A stretch of DNA of 64,000 nucleotides, from assembly GCA_022457155.1 (NCBI GenBank), contig JAJGOT010000200.1, positions 806,001 through 870,000 on the forward strand. Reading direction: 5' to 3'. The notes under the pieces are model-generated. The model did not search any database. It had not been told where the DNA came from and was given only the letters and a program-made list of their open reading frames with translations. This DNA is from Cladopsammia gracilis (taxonomy: Eukaryota; Cnidaria; Anthozoa; Scleractinia; Dendrophylliidae). The position numbers and the translations under genes are program-made. Below are positions 45,001 to 59,600 of the stretch, in pieces (position 1 is the stretch's first letter; each line of letters opens with the position of its first letter).

Positions 45001-47614
45001 GTTTACCTACACAATGCTACTTATAAGAGAGTTACTGATGCTGCAGAATGCACCAGCATGTTTCGACAAGGATGGGCAAATAGAACCAAAGGACAATTAG
45101 ATTTTGAAACTAGGGCTGCTGTGTTCTTTTCCCTGGATCTGTCAATGGTAAGAAACATGTTCATGAGATTTCTGTTTTGGATTTAATTAATCCTTACTTA
45201 AAATTGTGGTAAGAAGTGAAGGTTTGAGATAACAGGGAAAGCTGTGGAAACATGTCCAGCAGAAGGCAAGTGTTATTTCCAAAGCAAAAGTGTTTCTATG
45301 CTGTTAAGCTTTTAGGGTCAACAAGCCTTAACTAAGACCAGCAAAACGCCCATGGAATGCTTCACAGGTCACGTACTGGCACAAAGCAGACCGCTGACTG
45401 CATTCACCCAACTTTAACTTTGCCTATTAAAATTGCATTAAGCCACATTATTATTTATTTAATTTTGTTTTTACTATTCAGGTTCCAAAAGACAACCAGG
45501 ATCCTTTTACTTCTCGATTTCTAGTGGTTGAGTTACCTGGTGCAGAGAAGCTGTCTGAAGACCCAACACAGCTTCGTATGAGAGAAGGTCCAACCCTGAA
45601 CCGATCCATCATCGCATTTGGAAATATTGTAGCAAAATTAGCTGCTTCACCAAAATCTACCAGGGTAATCATGTATGGGTAAGTCACAGGTATCAAAACA
45701 TGCATCAGGGATGTAAATAATAGACGGAAGGCGGAAAAAATAACCCCCTGAAAACTGAGTTTTCTTGTTTTTTTCCGCCTGGAAAACTGTCTGCTTAACT
45801 CTTTCTCTCTTTTTTTTTAACAAAATTTTCCGCCTGTGATGAACAAAATTCCACCTGTTGGATAACTTAGCTACATCCCTGTGCATTTCACTCTATACAC
45901 ATGTAACACATACACATAGTTAATCAGATAAAATTAATGGCTTGGTACCCTGCTAGAGGGATTGACCATGACTTTGGCCCAAAAATGGCTGAAAATGTTA
46001 CTTTTTATTTCTTTTTTCAATTTTTTAAAACTGTTATTTAGTTTAAAAAATTTCATTAAGAAGTTGTTACATTAATAATGATGTTGTGGTTCAGATTTTT
46101 CTAAAAAAAAAACTTTTCATACTGGTTCAGTGCTTGACCATAACTTTTTGGCTTACTACAGTGTAGTCCTTGGGCTAGTAAAGTCGCACACGAGCCAGAT
46201 GGCCCACACGGCCGGAGCTTAACCCGGTTTCTGTAGCATGAAGCGACTAGGAATATTGCTACTCTCCCCTGGATGGGATGCTAGTCCATTGCAGGGTTAC
46301 CCCCAGCATTTTGTCGCCGGTACCCATTTATTCACCTGGGTGGAGAGAGACAGTGTGGAGTGAAGTTTCTTGTCTAAGGAAACAACATGACGACAGAGAC
46401 CAGGTTCGAACCACCGACCTTCAGGTTGAAAGTCCGACGCGCTAACAACTAGACCACCGTGTCTCTAGTCCTTGGGCTAGTGGGGTGTAAAATTCACTAG
46501 CCAACAGGCATCATCTGGTAGCCAAGAGGGAAAAAAAATTTTGGCCCTTAAGGCCAACTTATAATTATCAATGGTTAGTACAATACAGGGTTGTCATAAA
46601 GTTTCGAAGTAGCCGACTGTGTTATTGGAGTAGGCGGCCGAGGTTGAGGAAAAGACCATCTCTTCCAAAGAACAGCCCAGCTGAGTAGCCGGCCGAGATA
46701 ACAAAGAAATTGGTGATTTTCGCCGGCAGCCGGCTACTTTTGACAACCCTGCAATAGCGATGTGCTTTTCTACTATGTTTGATTTAGTGATAAGATTGTT
46801 AGAATCATGCAGACCTTTCTACTTGGGATGACAATATCGAGGCTGAGCTCTTGCTTTAGCACTATTCTGAGTGTTCAAATTTGACTCTATTGTCCTTTCT
46901 GCACTCAAAGGATTTTTTTGGTTACAAGTTGCTTGGTTGCCCTACATCTTCTTTCTCAGTATTAACTTGCTGCTTTTTTTAGGGGAATTGCTATAAACTT
47001 TCTTGAAAAACGACTCTATTTTCTTCATGCTTGATCACACAAATTACCTTCCCAGTCTTCCCTGTAGTCTTCCACGTTCACAGATCCAGTGAACTTGATT
47101 CTCATTTACGAAAAAGCATGTTCTTTCTTTCTTTTTCCTTCCTGTTTAGTGATCAACTAAACTTGTTATGTTTTTCTTTTTTTTTCTTTTTTCAATACCT
47201 CTTCTAAAACGACTAGGCCAATGACTAGTGGTTCTCAAATTTTTCTAGCCCAAACTTATTTTTTACTAGTCCTGGACTAGTAGACTGCTGCTAAGGTCAA
47301 GCACTGTGGTTAAATTTTTATTTTCCATTGTCTCAAATTCATATTGTGAGACAAAGGAAAACAAAGAGATCAAACTGGTTTGAAAATTTTCAACCAAAGA
47401 AAATTTGAGCCACCATACAGTATACCTATTGTTCTGTTTTAGGGAATCTAAGGTGACATTGTTACTGAAGGATGCACTTGGTGGAAACTGTAAAACTAAA
47501 GCTCTAATCACACTACACCCTTCTGATACATCAGGCCTTCCTAGTGTACTCCAAACAGCAGGACAGCTGGCACAAGTACAGAATTATCCTATTGTGAATG
47601 ACTTCATGGCTAAG
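42068..47614 (+). CDS. CCDC78: Kinesin-type head exons 1-4 of the CCDC78-like gene
   Basis: Exon 1 encodes strand beta-1 (NVEVLARVRPP), the nucleotide P-loop GETGSGKSYSV and FYEVYNEKVRDLL. Exon 2 (44963-45147) encodes NGVYLHNATYKRVTDAAECT and the site where SSRSH should be, here LDFETRAAVFFSLDL. Exon 3 (45482-45678) encodes VVELPGAEKL and LNRSIIAFGNIVAKLAA, the relay helix. Exon 4 (47443-47614) encodes ESKVTLLLKDALGGNCKT and the neck-proximal end. Order, spacing and length (about 334 residues) are those of a whole kinesin motor domain. Confidence 0.93.
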
Positions 47615-50600
47615 GTAAACGTTAACAGTACATAACTTACTATATATATTGTTGATTATTACCTCCACGTACATGTAATTCATGAGTTTGAATCTCGTCC
47701 AGGAATGGCTATTAGTTTCGATACTGTACAATTGTACCATTAGAATTCCAGTTGTAATCCACATTTAGCTAGGTGCTGTGGTACTTTATTCTCAAGACTA
47801 AAAAACAACTCAGTTGAAAACAACAAACATGTTTTTAATTGCCGACTTCTCTCTACCCACACCTTCCTCACGACTCAGTCCCATATTATAAACTAGCAGT
47901 AATCACAGATTATGGAGACGCATTCAAAGGAATTTACGGCGGAAATGAGCCCCTGAAAAAAAATAATAGGGGCTGCCAATAGGGGCGGCCATTTGGAAGA
48001 CCGGCCACCAAAAAATCTCAAATTTTACTGCACATAAACCACAGGACAACCAACACGAAATTAGGATTGCGTTCTTTGAACGCAATAATCTAGTCACATG
48101 CTCAATACAACTGGTATAGTTAATAGAAATTGGAACTAAAAAGTGTGGGGGCTGCGTAGCACTTGCATTGGTTGGATAGATGGAAAAATAGACATTGTTA
48201 AAATTAAAGTACCTTACAAAAATGAAGAGGTTGGGGCATAATCCTGAAACCTATGACTGTCAAATTTTAGACCTTTTCTTTTGCTCAGATTTGTCCTTTT
48301 TTGGCATGTGAACTACAAATTATTAATTGCAAAACTATGTTCAGAATTTTTTTCTGTTTTTTTTTTCCGTCATTTTTGAGAAGTAACATTATGCAATAAT
48401 ATGTCTCCCACTGAATCCTGCTCGAAAAAGAAAAATCCAAAAGTTTACCTGAATTTCTTGATTTTATGCTGATTCTTCACTTCAGATGGCCAAGTTTGGG
48501 CCCCGTGCCACTAAATCCTGCTCAAGAAAAACAAAAACAAACAAAACAAAAAAAAAAAAACATGTAATCCTGTATTTCATTACCTCAAATTTGCTTCATT
48601 TTATCACCAATGGTCAGCCACTTGCAATGTAGTTTCTGGTTAATGCCCTTACAGACCTTCTAGGAAGCACTCCTGGTTCTCTGCTGCTGGTCATAGCCTT
48701 TGCCGGCCTTGCCCAATTTTGGCCGGCCAGCAAGAACTCACATCAAGCTGCCCAAAGCTGTATTTTAAGTGCCCAAACACGAATAGCAGACCTATTTGCC
48801 ACTGTCACAAAGCATGTGAAATTGTATGGTAAAACCGAAATGGAGCTTTCCGTCCAAAAATGATAGGAAATTACTGTAAGTCTGGAAGCACTTCGGATAT
48901 TATTGACCACACCACAGGATGGATAAATGGCCCACAACTCACAACGCTGTCCCTTTTCTAATCCCAAGTGATTCCAGACTTTCCCGCCAACTTGTCTTGT
49001 CCACCACGGCCATTTTCACCTAGGGTGCCAAAGAACACAAGGACACACTCAGTTCTTCAAGAGGTGCCAAAGACTTAAGGATTTCCGGACTTCATGATGT
49101 CCTGCCATCACCGGGCAGGCCTTAAACATGGCTTAAACTGTTAAATGTTATTATTATTAACTGGCTGCTATGGCCGGTTGTTGTCTTGAGTTTTGAATTA
49201 AATTGATATAAACTGCCTATATGATGGTATGTTTGTGGGTCAGGAGTATTGTGGTCACATATATTCTCACAGCCGATCTGCTTTGTAATGTTGTTGAAAT
49301 TATGCTCTGAATTTTACAGTCAAAGCACTAGAGGGCCAAAACTCTGCTTTTTTCAGGTGAAATTAGCCAAATTCCTTAGGGTTAGTGCAAATTTAACAAT
49401 GGTTTGTGATATTATTCGTTGTATGATCATAAAATGTGACAAATCTGAGCATGAAAAAATAAAAACGGCCTAAACTTTGACATAGGTTGGTTATGCCCCA
49501 ACCTTAGGGTGTCCACCTTATAAGGGTGTCCACCTTACAAGGGTGTCCACCTTACAAGGGTGTCCTCCTTACAAGGGTGTCCTCTTTACAAGGGTGTCCT
49601 CCTTACAAGGGTGTCCACCTTATAAGGGTGTCCACCTTATAAGGGTGTCCACCTTACAAGGGTGTCAACCTTACAGTATAAGGGTGTTTGCCTTACAAGG
49701 GTGTCCACCTTATAAGGGTGTCCTCCTTGCAAGGGTGTCCACCTTATGAGTGTCTGCCTTATAAGGGTGTCTGCCTTACAAGGGTGTCCAACGTATAAGG
49801 GTGTCCGCCTTACAAGGGTGTCCACCTTATAAGGGTGTCTGCCTTACAAGGGTGTCCACCTTATAAGGGTGTCTGCCTTACAAGGGTGTCCTTCTTTTAA
49901 CGGTGTCCACCTTACAAGGGTGTCCACCTTATAAGGGTGTCCTCCTTACAAGGTTTCCACCTTATAAGGGTTTCCACCTTATAAGGGTGTCCACCTTATA
50001 AGGGTGTCCACCTTACAAGGGTGTCCACCTTATAAGGATGTCCATCTTACAAGTGTGTCCACCTTACAGGGGTGTCTGCCTTACAGGGGTGTCTGCTTTA
50101 AGAAAGTTGATCATATTCATTTGTTGTAAGTTATAAATTATCATATTTTAGTTCCAAACTTAAGGTGCCTTAATCTCTTACATGTATTTGCTTGCACTCA
50201 GGAACTGTTGTGCCAGTTTAGATCAGTGATCATGAAGCTTCAAGATGATGTAAGGATATCAGGAGGCTCCAGGAATGCAGCAACAGGAGATCATCAGGCC
50301 AGGGCACAAAACCTAAAGGATCAAATGGCTCAACTCACACAGGAAAATGTAATCAATACTGATTGAGTTTCACAGAATGCATGTGTGATCAATTAATTTC
50401 TGAAAATTCCAAATGAAAATAGATGTTGTGAGGCTATGGAAGATTAAAGTACAGTGTGTGTGAACCCAAAAATTGGCTATAAATATATTGCCTATCATCC
50501 AATTTCCCCCGTGCTGCCATTTTGATTTTTTCTGATGTCAAATTTTTTCTTACAGTGTGTTTCTTCTTATTCTTATGTCATTCTTTTGTATGGAACAATT

Positions 50601-53600
50601 GGGCGACTTCACAACAATTGAAAATGGTGGTGTGCTGGATATTTACAAGGGAAAATAGATGATTACATAATAACCAGTGTTTCGTTTGACATTGAAACTC
50701 AAGGCGCTTGGTTAAGTAGTTGGAAGCCAAAAAAGGGGAGCATGCCATTGCTTTCAATTTTGAAGTCCCTGAAGATCGATTGTTTGGTGCACAAGATGCT
50801 ATTTATAAGACAACTGAAACCTAGCCTAAACATGCAATCAGATTTTATTCATGCTATCAAAAGTATTATTTGACATAATTATGTTTAACTTTGTTAATAT
50901 TTTAATTATGCTAATTAAGCTGACACTGCTTCTTACACTCGCAGAACATTACCATATTGTAGTTTAATACCTTGACAATGGCATCATGATGACTCCGAAA
51001 CATCTCATCATTTGTTTTTGCTTGTCTTTGCATTACCAATAGACAAATTTGGCTAACGCATTGTTGTACCCAATTCAAACCTTTTGGGATTATAACTCTT
51101 TGTTTGTCATATTTACATATCAATGAAGCATTGATATGGAAATTATATGGAAATATTGTGAACAAAGAATCTTATTCCCAGAAGGTTCAAATTGGGTACA
51201 ACAATGCGTTAGCCGAATTTGTCTATTAAACTGTTATTGATTAAATTGAAATATTTCCAACAATCCAACATCAGTTTCTTTCGAGAGAAGTCTGAGGTTC
51301 CCTGGCAGTTGCAAATAAAAAACACTCTTGTTTGGCTGTGCTTATAATAATGCCACATTTAGTTTCAGTTACAAGAGAAGAATGAGCAGCTGTATACAAG
51401 ATTGGAAGAGATGCGGACAAGGTACAGTGAACTGATGAATTCCAAGACCCAGCTGTCATCAAAACTGATCTCCAGTGAGGAAGAAAAGCTACGGGTTGGT
51501 TTATTTCTCAATAACTGCATGTACTGGTAATTAAACCTTTCACTTGTCCAAGAGTGACCAAGATTAAAATTTGTGATGAAAAATATACTGTTAAACTAAC
51601 AGTAACCAACTCAATAGCACAGATGTAGAACACTCTTGGGCTAAAATCATAAGCAAACAGTTTATAATTATTTTCTTGAGTAAACTCAATAGAGATTATT
51701 CTGTGAAACATTGTGTAATATTCCGTTGAAAGACAGTAATAATGTGTCATATTTGCAGTCATTTTTATTCATCATTTACATGTATTTTCCTCTTCAGTAC
51801 CATTTATTTAATATAATTATGATAATTATAATTTAATCAATCAATGGGCAAGTGTAATTAGCTACCTTGACACCTATTCACACTCTAAAATGCTATGTTG
51901 AATAATAATTTGCACTAACTTGCACTGGCAATTTTGAGATACTATCAGTAATTTAAAAATATATGAGAGTAACTAATGTGCGAGCCTGCGAGCCGGAGCC
52001 ATTTTTTGCGAGCCTCAAGCCTCTTCTTGCGAGCCACTGTTTTTTTGCCATATGTGACCTCTCACGTGAAAACGATACTAACGGCTATCTGTTAGAGCCG
52101 TTCAAGCCGTTCGTTTGCCGTTTATCAGCCGTAATTTGGCGAGCAAAACTACAAGGATAACAGGGAATTCTTGGAAGCGCATGGTCTGTATTACCCTTTT
52201 GACATATGCAAATTTGGTACCTACAACGAAGTACACTGACAAACTTAAAAGGCTAAATTTGTTTTCCTGCCATATAACTTTCCCTGCAGTCTTTGAATTA
52301 GATTATTATCTTTAGTTTCATTCAAGATTTATTTTAACAATTAGTAAACATAGTTCAGAAAGAATTTTACACATGAATTTTGCGTGACTAATTTGCACTT
52401 GGGTCTTGTGGCCGCTTGTTTTAATACATAAAAGAAAGCATGTTCATTTGTATTCTCGACAGACAGATGGTTTCATCGTCCTTTCAATGTAATAAGGGAT
52501 GGACCATTAGAAAAGTGATGGGGGGGGGGGTGGGGCAAAGGCAAAAAAAAAATTTTCCCAGTAAATTATTAAGGAAAAAAAAATCCCACGCATTATCACA
52601 AAAAAAAAAATCTGCCCAAGGACAATTAAAAAATAAAGTATTAAAAAAATATATATTCCAGTCATCGAGTGAAAAAAAAAAAAGATTTCCACCTTAGGTG
52701 GACAGAAACAATTTCTTGCCTCTCCCAAAGTTCCCCCCCCCCATCACTTTTCTAATGGTCCATTCCTCTAAAGTACTCAGTCAAGGTAAACAATTAGCGT
52801 GCAATTTACTTCATTTAGCGCGTTCACAGCCAGCCGTTCGAAACTTTTCTTCAGCCGTTATGTCGTTCACAGCCAGCCGTTCGAAATATTTTTTTCGCTG
52901 TGGCTATATGGCCAGTAGCCGGTCAAGGTTTTCAAAACACTAAATGGCCGGCAGTTCTATAGTCTCAGTAAATTTCACAAAATGGAATTAGATTAAAAAA
53001 AATTAGATTAGCTTGAATTTTTCGATTTTGTTAAATTTACTGAGAATATAGAACTGCCGGCCATTTAGTGTTATGAAAACCTTGACCGGTTACCGGCCAT
53101 ATAGCCACAGCATAATTTTCTAGCCGTTGCCAGCTGTTCGAAATAATTATTTTGCCGTTCAGGCGTTCACATTCAGCTGTTCGAAATTTTTCTTCTGCCG
53201 TTCAGCCGTTCATGGTATTAACCGTTTTAAAATCCTGCTTTTCATATGTCGGTAAAATGCCAGACGATCGCGGATTTCGCTGTTTTCCAACCATCACAGA
53301 TTATATTTGGCTGACATATGAAAACACTCAGACATCTATGGTGACCATCTGGGATGGTCGGGGACAAATTTCCTGACGCATCCCAGATTTCTGTGATGAT
53401 CGGCGATTTTCCTGACATATCGGCAAAATCTGGGACGATCGCGAACAGCAAAATCCTCAATCGTCAGGGATTTTCCCGACATATGTAAACAACGGCTCGG
53501 TCACCCGTTTTTCATCCGTTCAGTAGCCGTGCTGATTTTGCCGTTCGAACGGGATATCCGTTATATAAGTATCGTTTTTGCGTTAGATTAAGGTCACATA

Positions 53601-56600
53601 TCCTTCCATTTTCTTTCATTTTACATTTTTAAAAAGAAAAATTTCGTGGCTCGCAAGAAGAGGCTCAAGGCTCGCAAAAAATGGCTCGGGCTCGCAGGCT
53701 CGCACATTAGCCACCCCCAAAATATATTAAGCACTAGTAAGAAGAGTTTGGAGCCACCATTTAATGACTGGTCAGAGACAGCTTTCAAACAAAATTAAAT
53801 TGAACATGAATCTGGCTATGTTAATGGTTTCCACTAAAAATGAAAAATATTGACAGAATAATTAATATTAATTGAATTTTTTTATCATTAGATCTCCAAG
53901 ACCTTAGTTGATGTACAGTTGGAAAACAACAGAATACAGGAAGACACGGAAGCAATAAATTTTGACCTTAATAATAAGGTACTGGTAATTATTAATAGTA
54001 ACCACATATCTCTCAACTCTTTAAATGAGATCATTTGATTTATAAGATATGTATTGGTCTGGAGAACTGACCAAAATACTTCAATCTGTAAGTTAATTAA
54101 TGAGAGCAATGACTTGTTGTATGGAAATTATAGTAACATTGTAAAAAGAGAACCACAGTTTTTATTCTGTAAGACATGTTTAAAGAGCCTTCTGTCATCA
54201 TCAGTTACAAAATGATCATCACAATTTCAATTGACATGTATAATACAAGAAGAGAACAGAAGTGCTGCTATATTAATTACAATAAATACAATAGAATACC
54301 AGAAAATGTGATAGTTGACAGAAATGTGAGTAGTATACATTGCACCGAATTGACCCAAAATGGCAAGCAGTTACAAAGAGGCCAGATCCTTTGACCTACA
54401 GTCTACTGTGATAGTAGATACCGCTGCTGTAGAGGCTGCCACTGCTGTTGCTGTCCAGATGTGGCTGTGACTACAGATCTTGTCTGCAGCAATGGCTGTG
54501 ATGTTCATTTTCCTTTTTAATTTTTAATGGTCAATGCCATCATTACTAACCAAGTCTTTTGTAATGGTAAATGCCATTTCTGATCTAGTTTACTGTACCC
54601 CTGGATTATGTTGAAATTAAGCAAAATTATCATTAAGTGAAAACTATTAAATTACCAGACCAAAGTTAGATTTACGCTTAGGTTAGGGAAAGGGATGGGG
54701 TTACTTATTATAGATGTACCAGTTAAGAAAAGTATGTACACCATATAATTAAATTTTTGGGTGTTTGGCAGACCTTCATGGTGGTGTAGTGGTGAGGAGC
54801 TGAGGCATAACAGTATGCGACAGAGCTCAGGAATCAATTTGGGGTCATGAACGTTTTTGTTTATAAAATATTTCTATGTTTACAGTGAAAAAAATTGTCA
54901 GTATAAGTGTCAGTAAAATGGCATGGACCATTAATGAAAAGGGAAACTTGCAGCTGCAGCTTTGAATGTGAAATAAACCAACAGAAATTATTAGACATGC
55001 TGATACAGCCCTTCACTCTGTGATTCCTGTAGGTGCTTGCTCTTGAAAACAATGTCATGGAGCTTCAGATGTTTTTGGATAACACTCAGGCTGACCTAGC
55101 AACAACTAGAGAAGAACTTGACAGCATGGAAACGGAGCATAAAGAACTGGCTAATGAATACATTGCTTTAAAGACCAGCCATGTTCAGCTGACGGCAGAT
55201 CACCAAAAAGAGGCAGGCACCATATACCTACTGCAACTTATTTTCAGGGCTCGAGACTAACTTATCAGCTTACTAGTCTAGTGGCTAGTAACAGGTTTGA
55301 ATTCACTAGCCAAAATTGTACAGGGGGTGGGGGTGGGGATTGGGCGGGGGGATACAATAACATGTGTCACACTGATTAAAAAAAAAACTCCAAGACTTGG
55401 AAACACAGCTTGATAATATTTTATAGTTTTCTTCATAAATCTCATACTAACACCTTACGAACCTACTAAACATAATTACGGAAAAACGTCGAGAAGATAA
55501 GACTAACACTTTACAAACGTCCTTACGTACAGGAAAACATTGAGAAGATGAGGCTTACAACTTCGAACACACGAATGTAAGAAACAACTTAAGAATGTAT
55601 GAATGTAAGAAACGACATTGAGAAGATAAGGCTAATAACTTACGAAGATAACAATGTTCGAACGTACGAACTTACGGAAAAACATTGAGAAGGTAAGGTT
55701 AACACCTTACGAACACCTTACGAACTTATGAATGTACGAACGTTCAGAAAAACATTGAGAAGATAAGACTAACACCTTAGGAACATACAAATGTACAGGA
55801 AAACATTGAAAATGTAAGACTAATGCCTTAACGAAAGTACAGAGAAACATAATTTTCAGTTTGCTTTCGTTGCATCTGGTGCTTCACGATTTTTACTAGC
55901 CCAAATGGCTATTATAACATAGCTAGAAGAGCCACGCAATCAAATTCAGTATACATAAGCGTGCTCAAAATCCCGATAGTGCACGCTGATAAATAAAAGT
56001 GCCATTCTTGACCGTGATTTCTTTTTTAAAAATAAAGAATTTTGTATTTAAACTGCAGTAAAATAAAACTCGAGCTTTCAACAGAAAATTTGAAATAAAA
56101 CTAATTCCTATTTTGCTTAATATTTTGTTTACTGCAAACAATCACTTCCGATATTGTTGTCCATTTTTTCGTGTCGGATTTGATGCACAATTCCACCAGC
56201 TATGTTATAAAACAATTGGTTCGTGCTTTTAGCTGTGCACTATCGAGTTATGGAGCATGTGGGGCTAGAAGCTACAGTTGCCATCGGCTATCGCCTCGGG
56301 CAACTCTTACGCTTCTTTCATGCTCTCCAAACTTCCCGCGCGCTCCATAACTCGATAGTGCACGCTAAAGCATGAACCAATTGTTAAGTGAAAGCAAAAT
56401 CCCACCAGCCAAAACTGAATTTTTACTAGACTAAATTGGCTAGTTGGCTACCATTAGACTCGAGCCCTGTATTTTGTAGGACTTGCAAAATATTCTTTAT
56501 TGTGGGTGGAGGATTGAGTTGGGGGAATTTGTGTCACTTCTATCTCTTGTAGGAAGTGGCGGAAATCAGAAACAGTTAAGGGAGAACCATTGAGGAATGT

Positions 56601-59600
56601 TGAGTAGAACGCTGGGAATGGCGTTGTACTGTGTAATATTCATATCATTTTAATGCTTTAAAAACTATGAGAAAGCTTATACAGTTTCAGCTTTTCTGTT
56701 CTTTTAGCTGAATATTTCAGCGGCAGAAAATTTTAGGGAAAGGCACCTGATCCCCTGAATGTACTAACAACAACAACAACAAACAGAGCTTTATTGTACC
56801 CTGCAGAGATGTTTAAATAAATAAATTACAAGGATTAATTAAATAGAGCATTTTTCATTTGAGTGTCGTAAAACCAAAACCAAAGTAATCACTCTGACCA
56901 ATCACAACAGTCGTTAACAATCCAACGAACCAATCAGTACTTGAAGCAATTACATGTAGCTGGCACCAAGCGCGGGAAAACGTGTGCAAGCAAGACACGA
57001 TTGGTTTTGGTTTTACTTCTGATTGATCAAGAAAGCAGCACGAGATTTTTTAGCCAATCACAAAGCACAGCAATGCAAAACCAAAGCAACTACAAAATTA
57101 CTTTCACACTCAATAGCGTTCCGCCCAGATGACGTCATATTTGGCAGCATTGCATTGTGGGATCGAAATGCGGACAGATATTTCAAAATGGCTGCCTCGG
57201 AAACACCAGTTTTTGCGATTCCTGTACATGTTGTGGATAATTGTCGAGTTGTACCCAAGAACAGTGCTTCGTAGCACCTGTTTTGTCGTGGCTACCTGCC
57301 TAGTTCTTCAATGTTTGTACGCATTTCAATCCCATGATGCTGCGTGCCAATTCTATTTTTAGAATCTGGGCAGAACGCTATTGAAAGCTACTCTATAGTT
57401 AATTAAATAGGTGTAATAATACTAGCTGGTGCTTTCGCCTTTCAGAAAATCCTAGCAGATCTTATTTCTTACCCCAAACAGGATTTTTTTTATCCCTCTA
57501 AAAACAAAGGGCCTTAAAATTTTATGATGTTATGAAAGTTTGAGGTGGCATTTTACTTAAGAAAACTCTAGTTTCTAATCGAATTTTTTACAAATTTTTA
57601 AGATGACATAGGCCTTCCAAAAAGCTTTCTGCCGAAACGATTCATTTCATGCTCCTGACAGTTTTACAGAATTGTGTAATAAGTTCAGATGGTCAGAAAG
57701 GCTAGAACATGACATAAATGAATGCTTTTTTTCTGTTTAATGTAGGTGGCCAAAAATGAAGAACTTGGTTTGGAACTTGTCACCTTACTTAACACCAAAG
57801 AAAAACTGCAACATGACAAAGAAGCTGTAGAACTTGAGAAAATGCAGGTGATCGATATACATTATGTAATATTATGTGTACAATACAATAGAATACATAT
57901 ACCTTATTCAATGATTTAAAAGATACGTGCGGATTAATGCGAACAATGAGTAAAATGTCCGCACGTATTATCTGTTAAACCATTGTATAAAGGATTTATT
58001 ATTTGACTGCAACTACTTTTATACCGGGATACTAATGGTGTAATATGGCAATCTACTCTGTAATACGCTCGCATATTTTGCATGTGTTCTCTTTTCCTTA
58101 TAAGGTAAAATGACATCACAGTTGAATAATAAAATGCAATAGAATACAATGCAATACAATGGTGTCCTTGTAAAAAGGTTGAACAAAACACAGTGGAAGC
58201 TCTCTTAACGGACACTCTCGTAAGTAGACAGCTCTACTTACGACCGCCTTCACAAAACCCCGTTTGAACTCCCATACAAACTCTGTAACGTAGTGACACA
58301 TTCCCATTAGCGGACATTCCTGTAAGCGGCCACGGACACTTTCAGGGGTTACGATTAGACGTTTCCTTTGTTTTCAAGCTCCCATAAGCGGACACCCAAA
58401 AGGAAATCCCATGAGCCTCCGAATCTTATTTTAATCAATCAATTTCGTGTCGCTGTTCATCACAATGATTTTATAATGCACCAATAACTATGTCATATTT
58501 CGGTGTTTGTTTTGTTGTCATACGCATCCGGTGACATTTCGAAACACAACCTGTATGCTTGTGACTGGAATAACAACGTCGTCAACACAACAGTGTAGCC
58601 AAGGCACTCAAGTTTTGATTTCAGCCATGGCAGAGACATTTTAGTGTCCCCATAAAAAAATGTACTGGCAAGGAATTTCTTGATGGACTTGCGGCTCAAA
58701 TCTTTGAATTCTATGAAGCAGTCTTCCAATTCCGCAGTTAGCTATCATGATGCACATTGCTGTAAATCAAGGCCTGACTATGAAAGATACAGTACTCAAA
58801 CATTTTGCATTTTGTTGCAGTGAGACTGTTAATGTTAATGTTGGTTGCAATTATGATTTGTTCTTTAATTACCAAGGGCCAGTCCTAGTACTGCAGTATG
58901 CAGGACTGTATACAGTTTTTGCAATTATTGTGGCATTGCATAAGGCAATAAAATAAAATTAAAATCATTTAATATGGTGGTATTTTTTGCATTCCCAATG
59001 TTTGTTGTTAGCTGGGCAAGTTCCCGTAAGCGGTCATCTATCCCTAACACCTCTTGTAGCCACTTACGAGAAACATTCTCGTTAGCGGCCAGCTCCAGTT
59101 ACGGACACCTTTTTCGCGTCCCGAGGGTGTCCGCTTACGAGAGCTTCCACTGTATACCAGCCAACACTTAATTCACAGACTTAATATTAGAGTAGTACAC
59201 AAGGATATTGTTTTTTTTTTTGGTGGAGGGGGGGGGGGACAAATCTACTCAGTGTGGGGAGGAATACAGTCATGATTTATTGTCGTTTTCTCATGAACGA
59301 ATGCAGAGAATACTCATAATATGGGATGAAAACATGTGCATGGTTCCTTCATTCAAGATTCTGTATGATATTGTCACTTTATAATTTACACTTTATTATT
59401 TATTCTAAGCAGTTTAATTTGTAAATGTCAAACTATTTTCTCAGGAGTACTATGATCAACTGAGGAGGATAGCAAGCAAGTTTTCCAGGAGTTCCCTACG
59501 TGAGAAGGTATCTTGGCTCTGCTTGACTCTACCTTCATTTCAAAGATCAGACTGGATGAAAACACCCATTTTAGTACCTCAGAGCCTATGAGTAATGCCA

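Larger units (their letters stand above)
51974..53709. mobile_element. 1.7-kb TIR element (TAATGTGCGAGCCTGCGAGCC), nested
   Basis: The left TAATGTGCGAGCCTGCGAGC and the following GAGGCT/TTCTTGCGAGCCA words are mirrored at the right by GGCTCGCAAGAAGAGGCT ... GGCTCGCACATTA, with a further pair TATGTGACCT / AGGTCACATA. The interior holds repeated GCCGTTCGAAA words and two smaller foldback elements (52500-52762, 52899-53110). No transposase is visible. It lies in intron 6 of the CCDC78-like gene. Confidence 0.82.

Noticed and set aside
58493..58729. 78-residue ORF as a transposase of the 58.2-kb TIR element
   Set aside because: Too short, with no DDE-like motif or recognisable domain.
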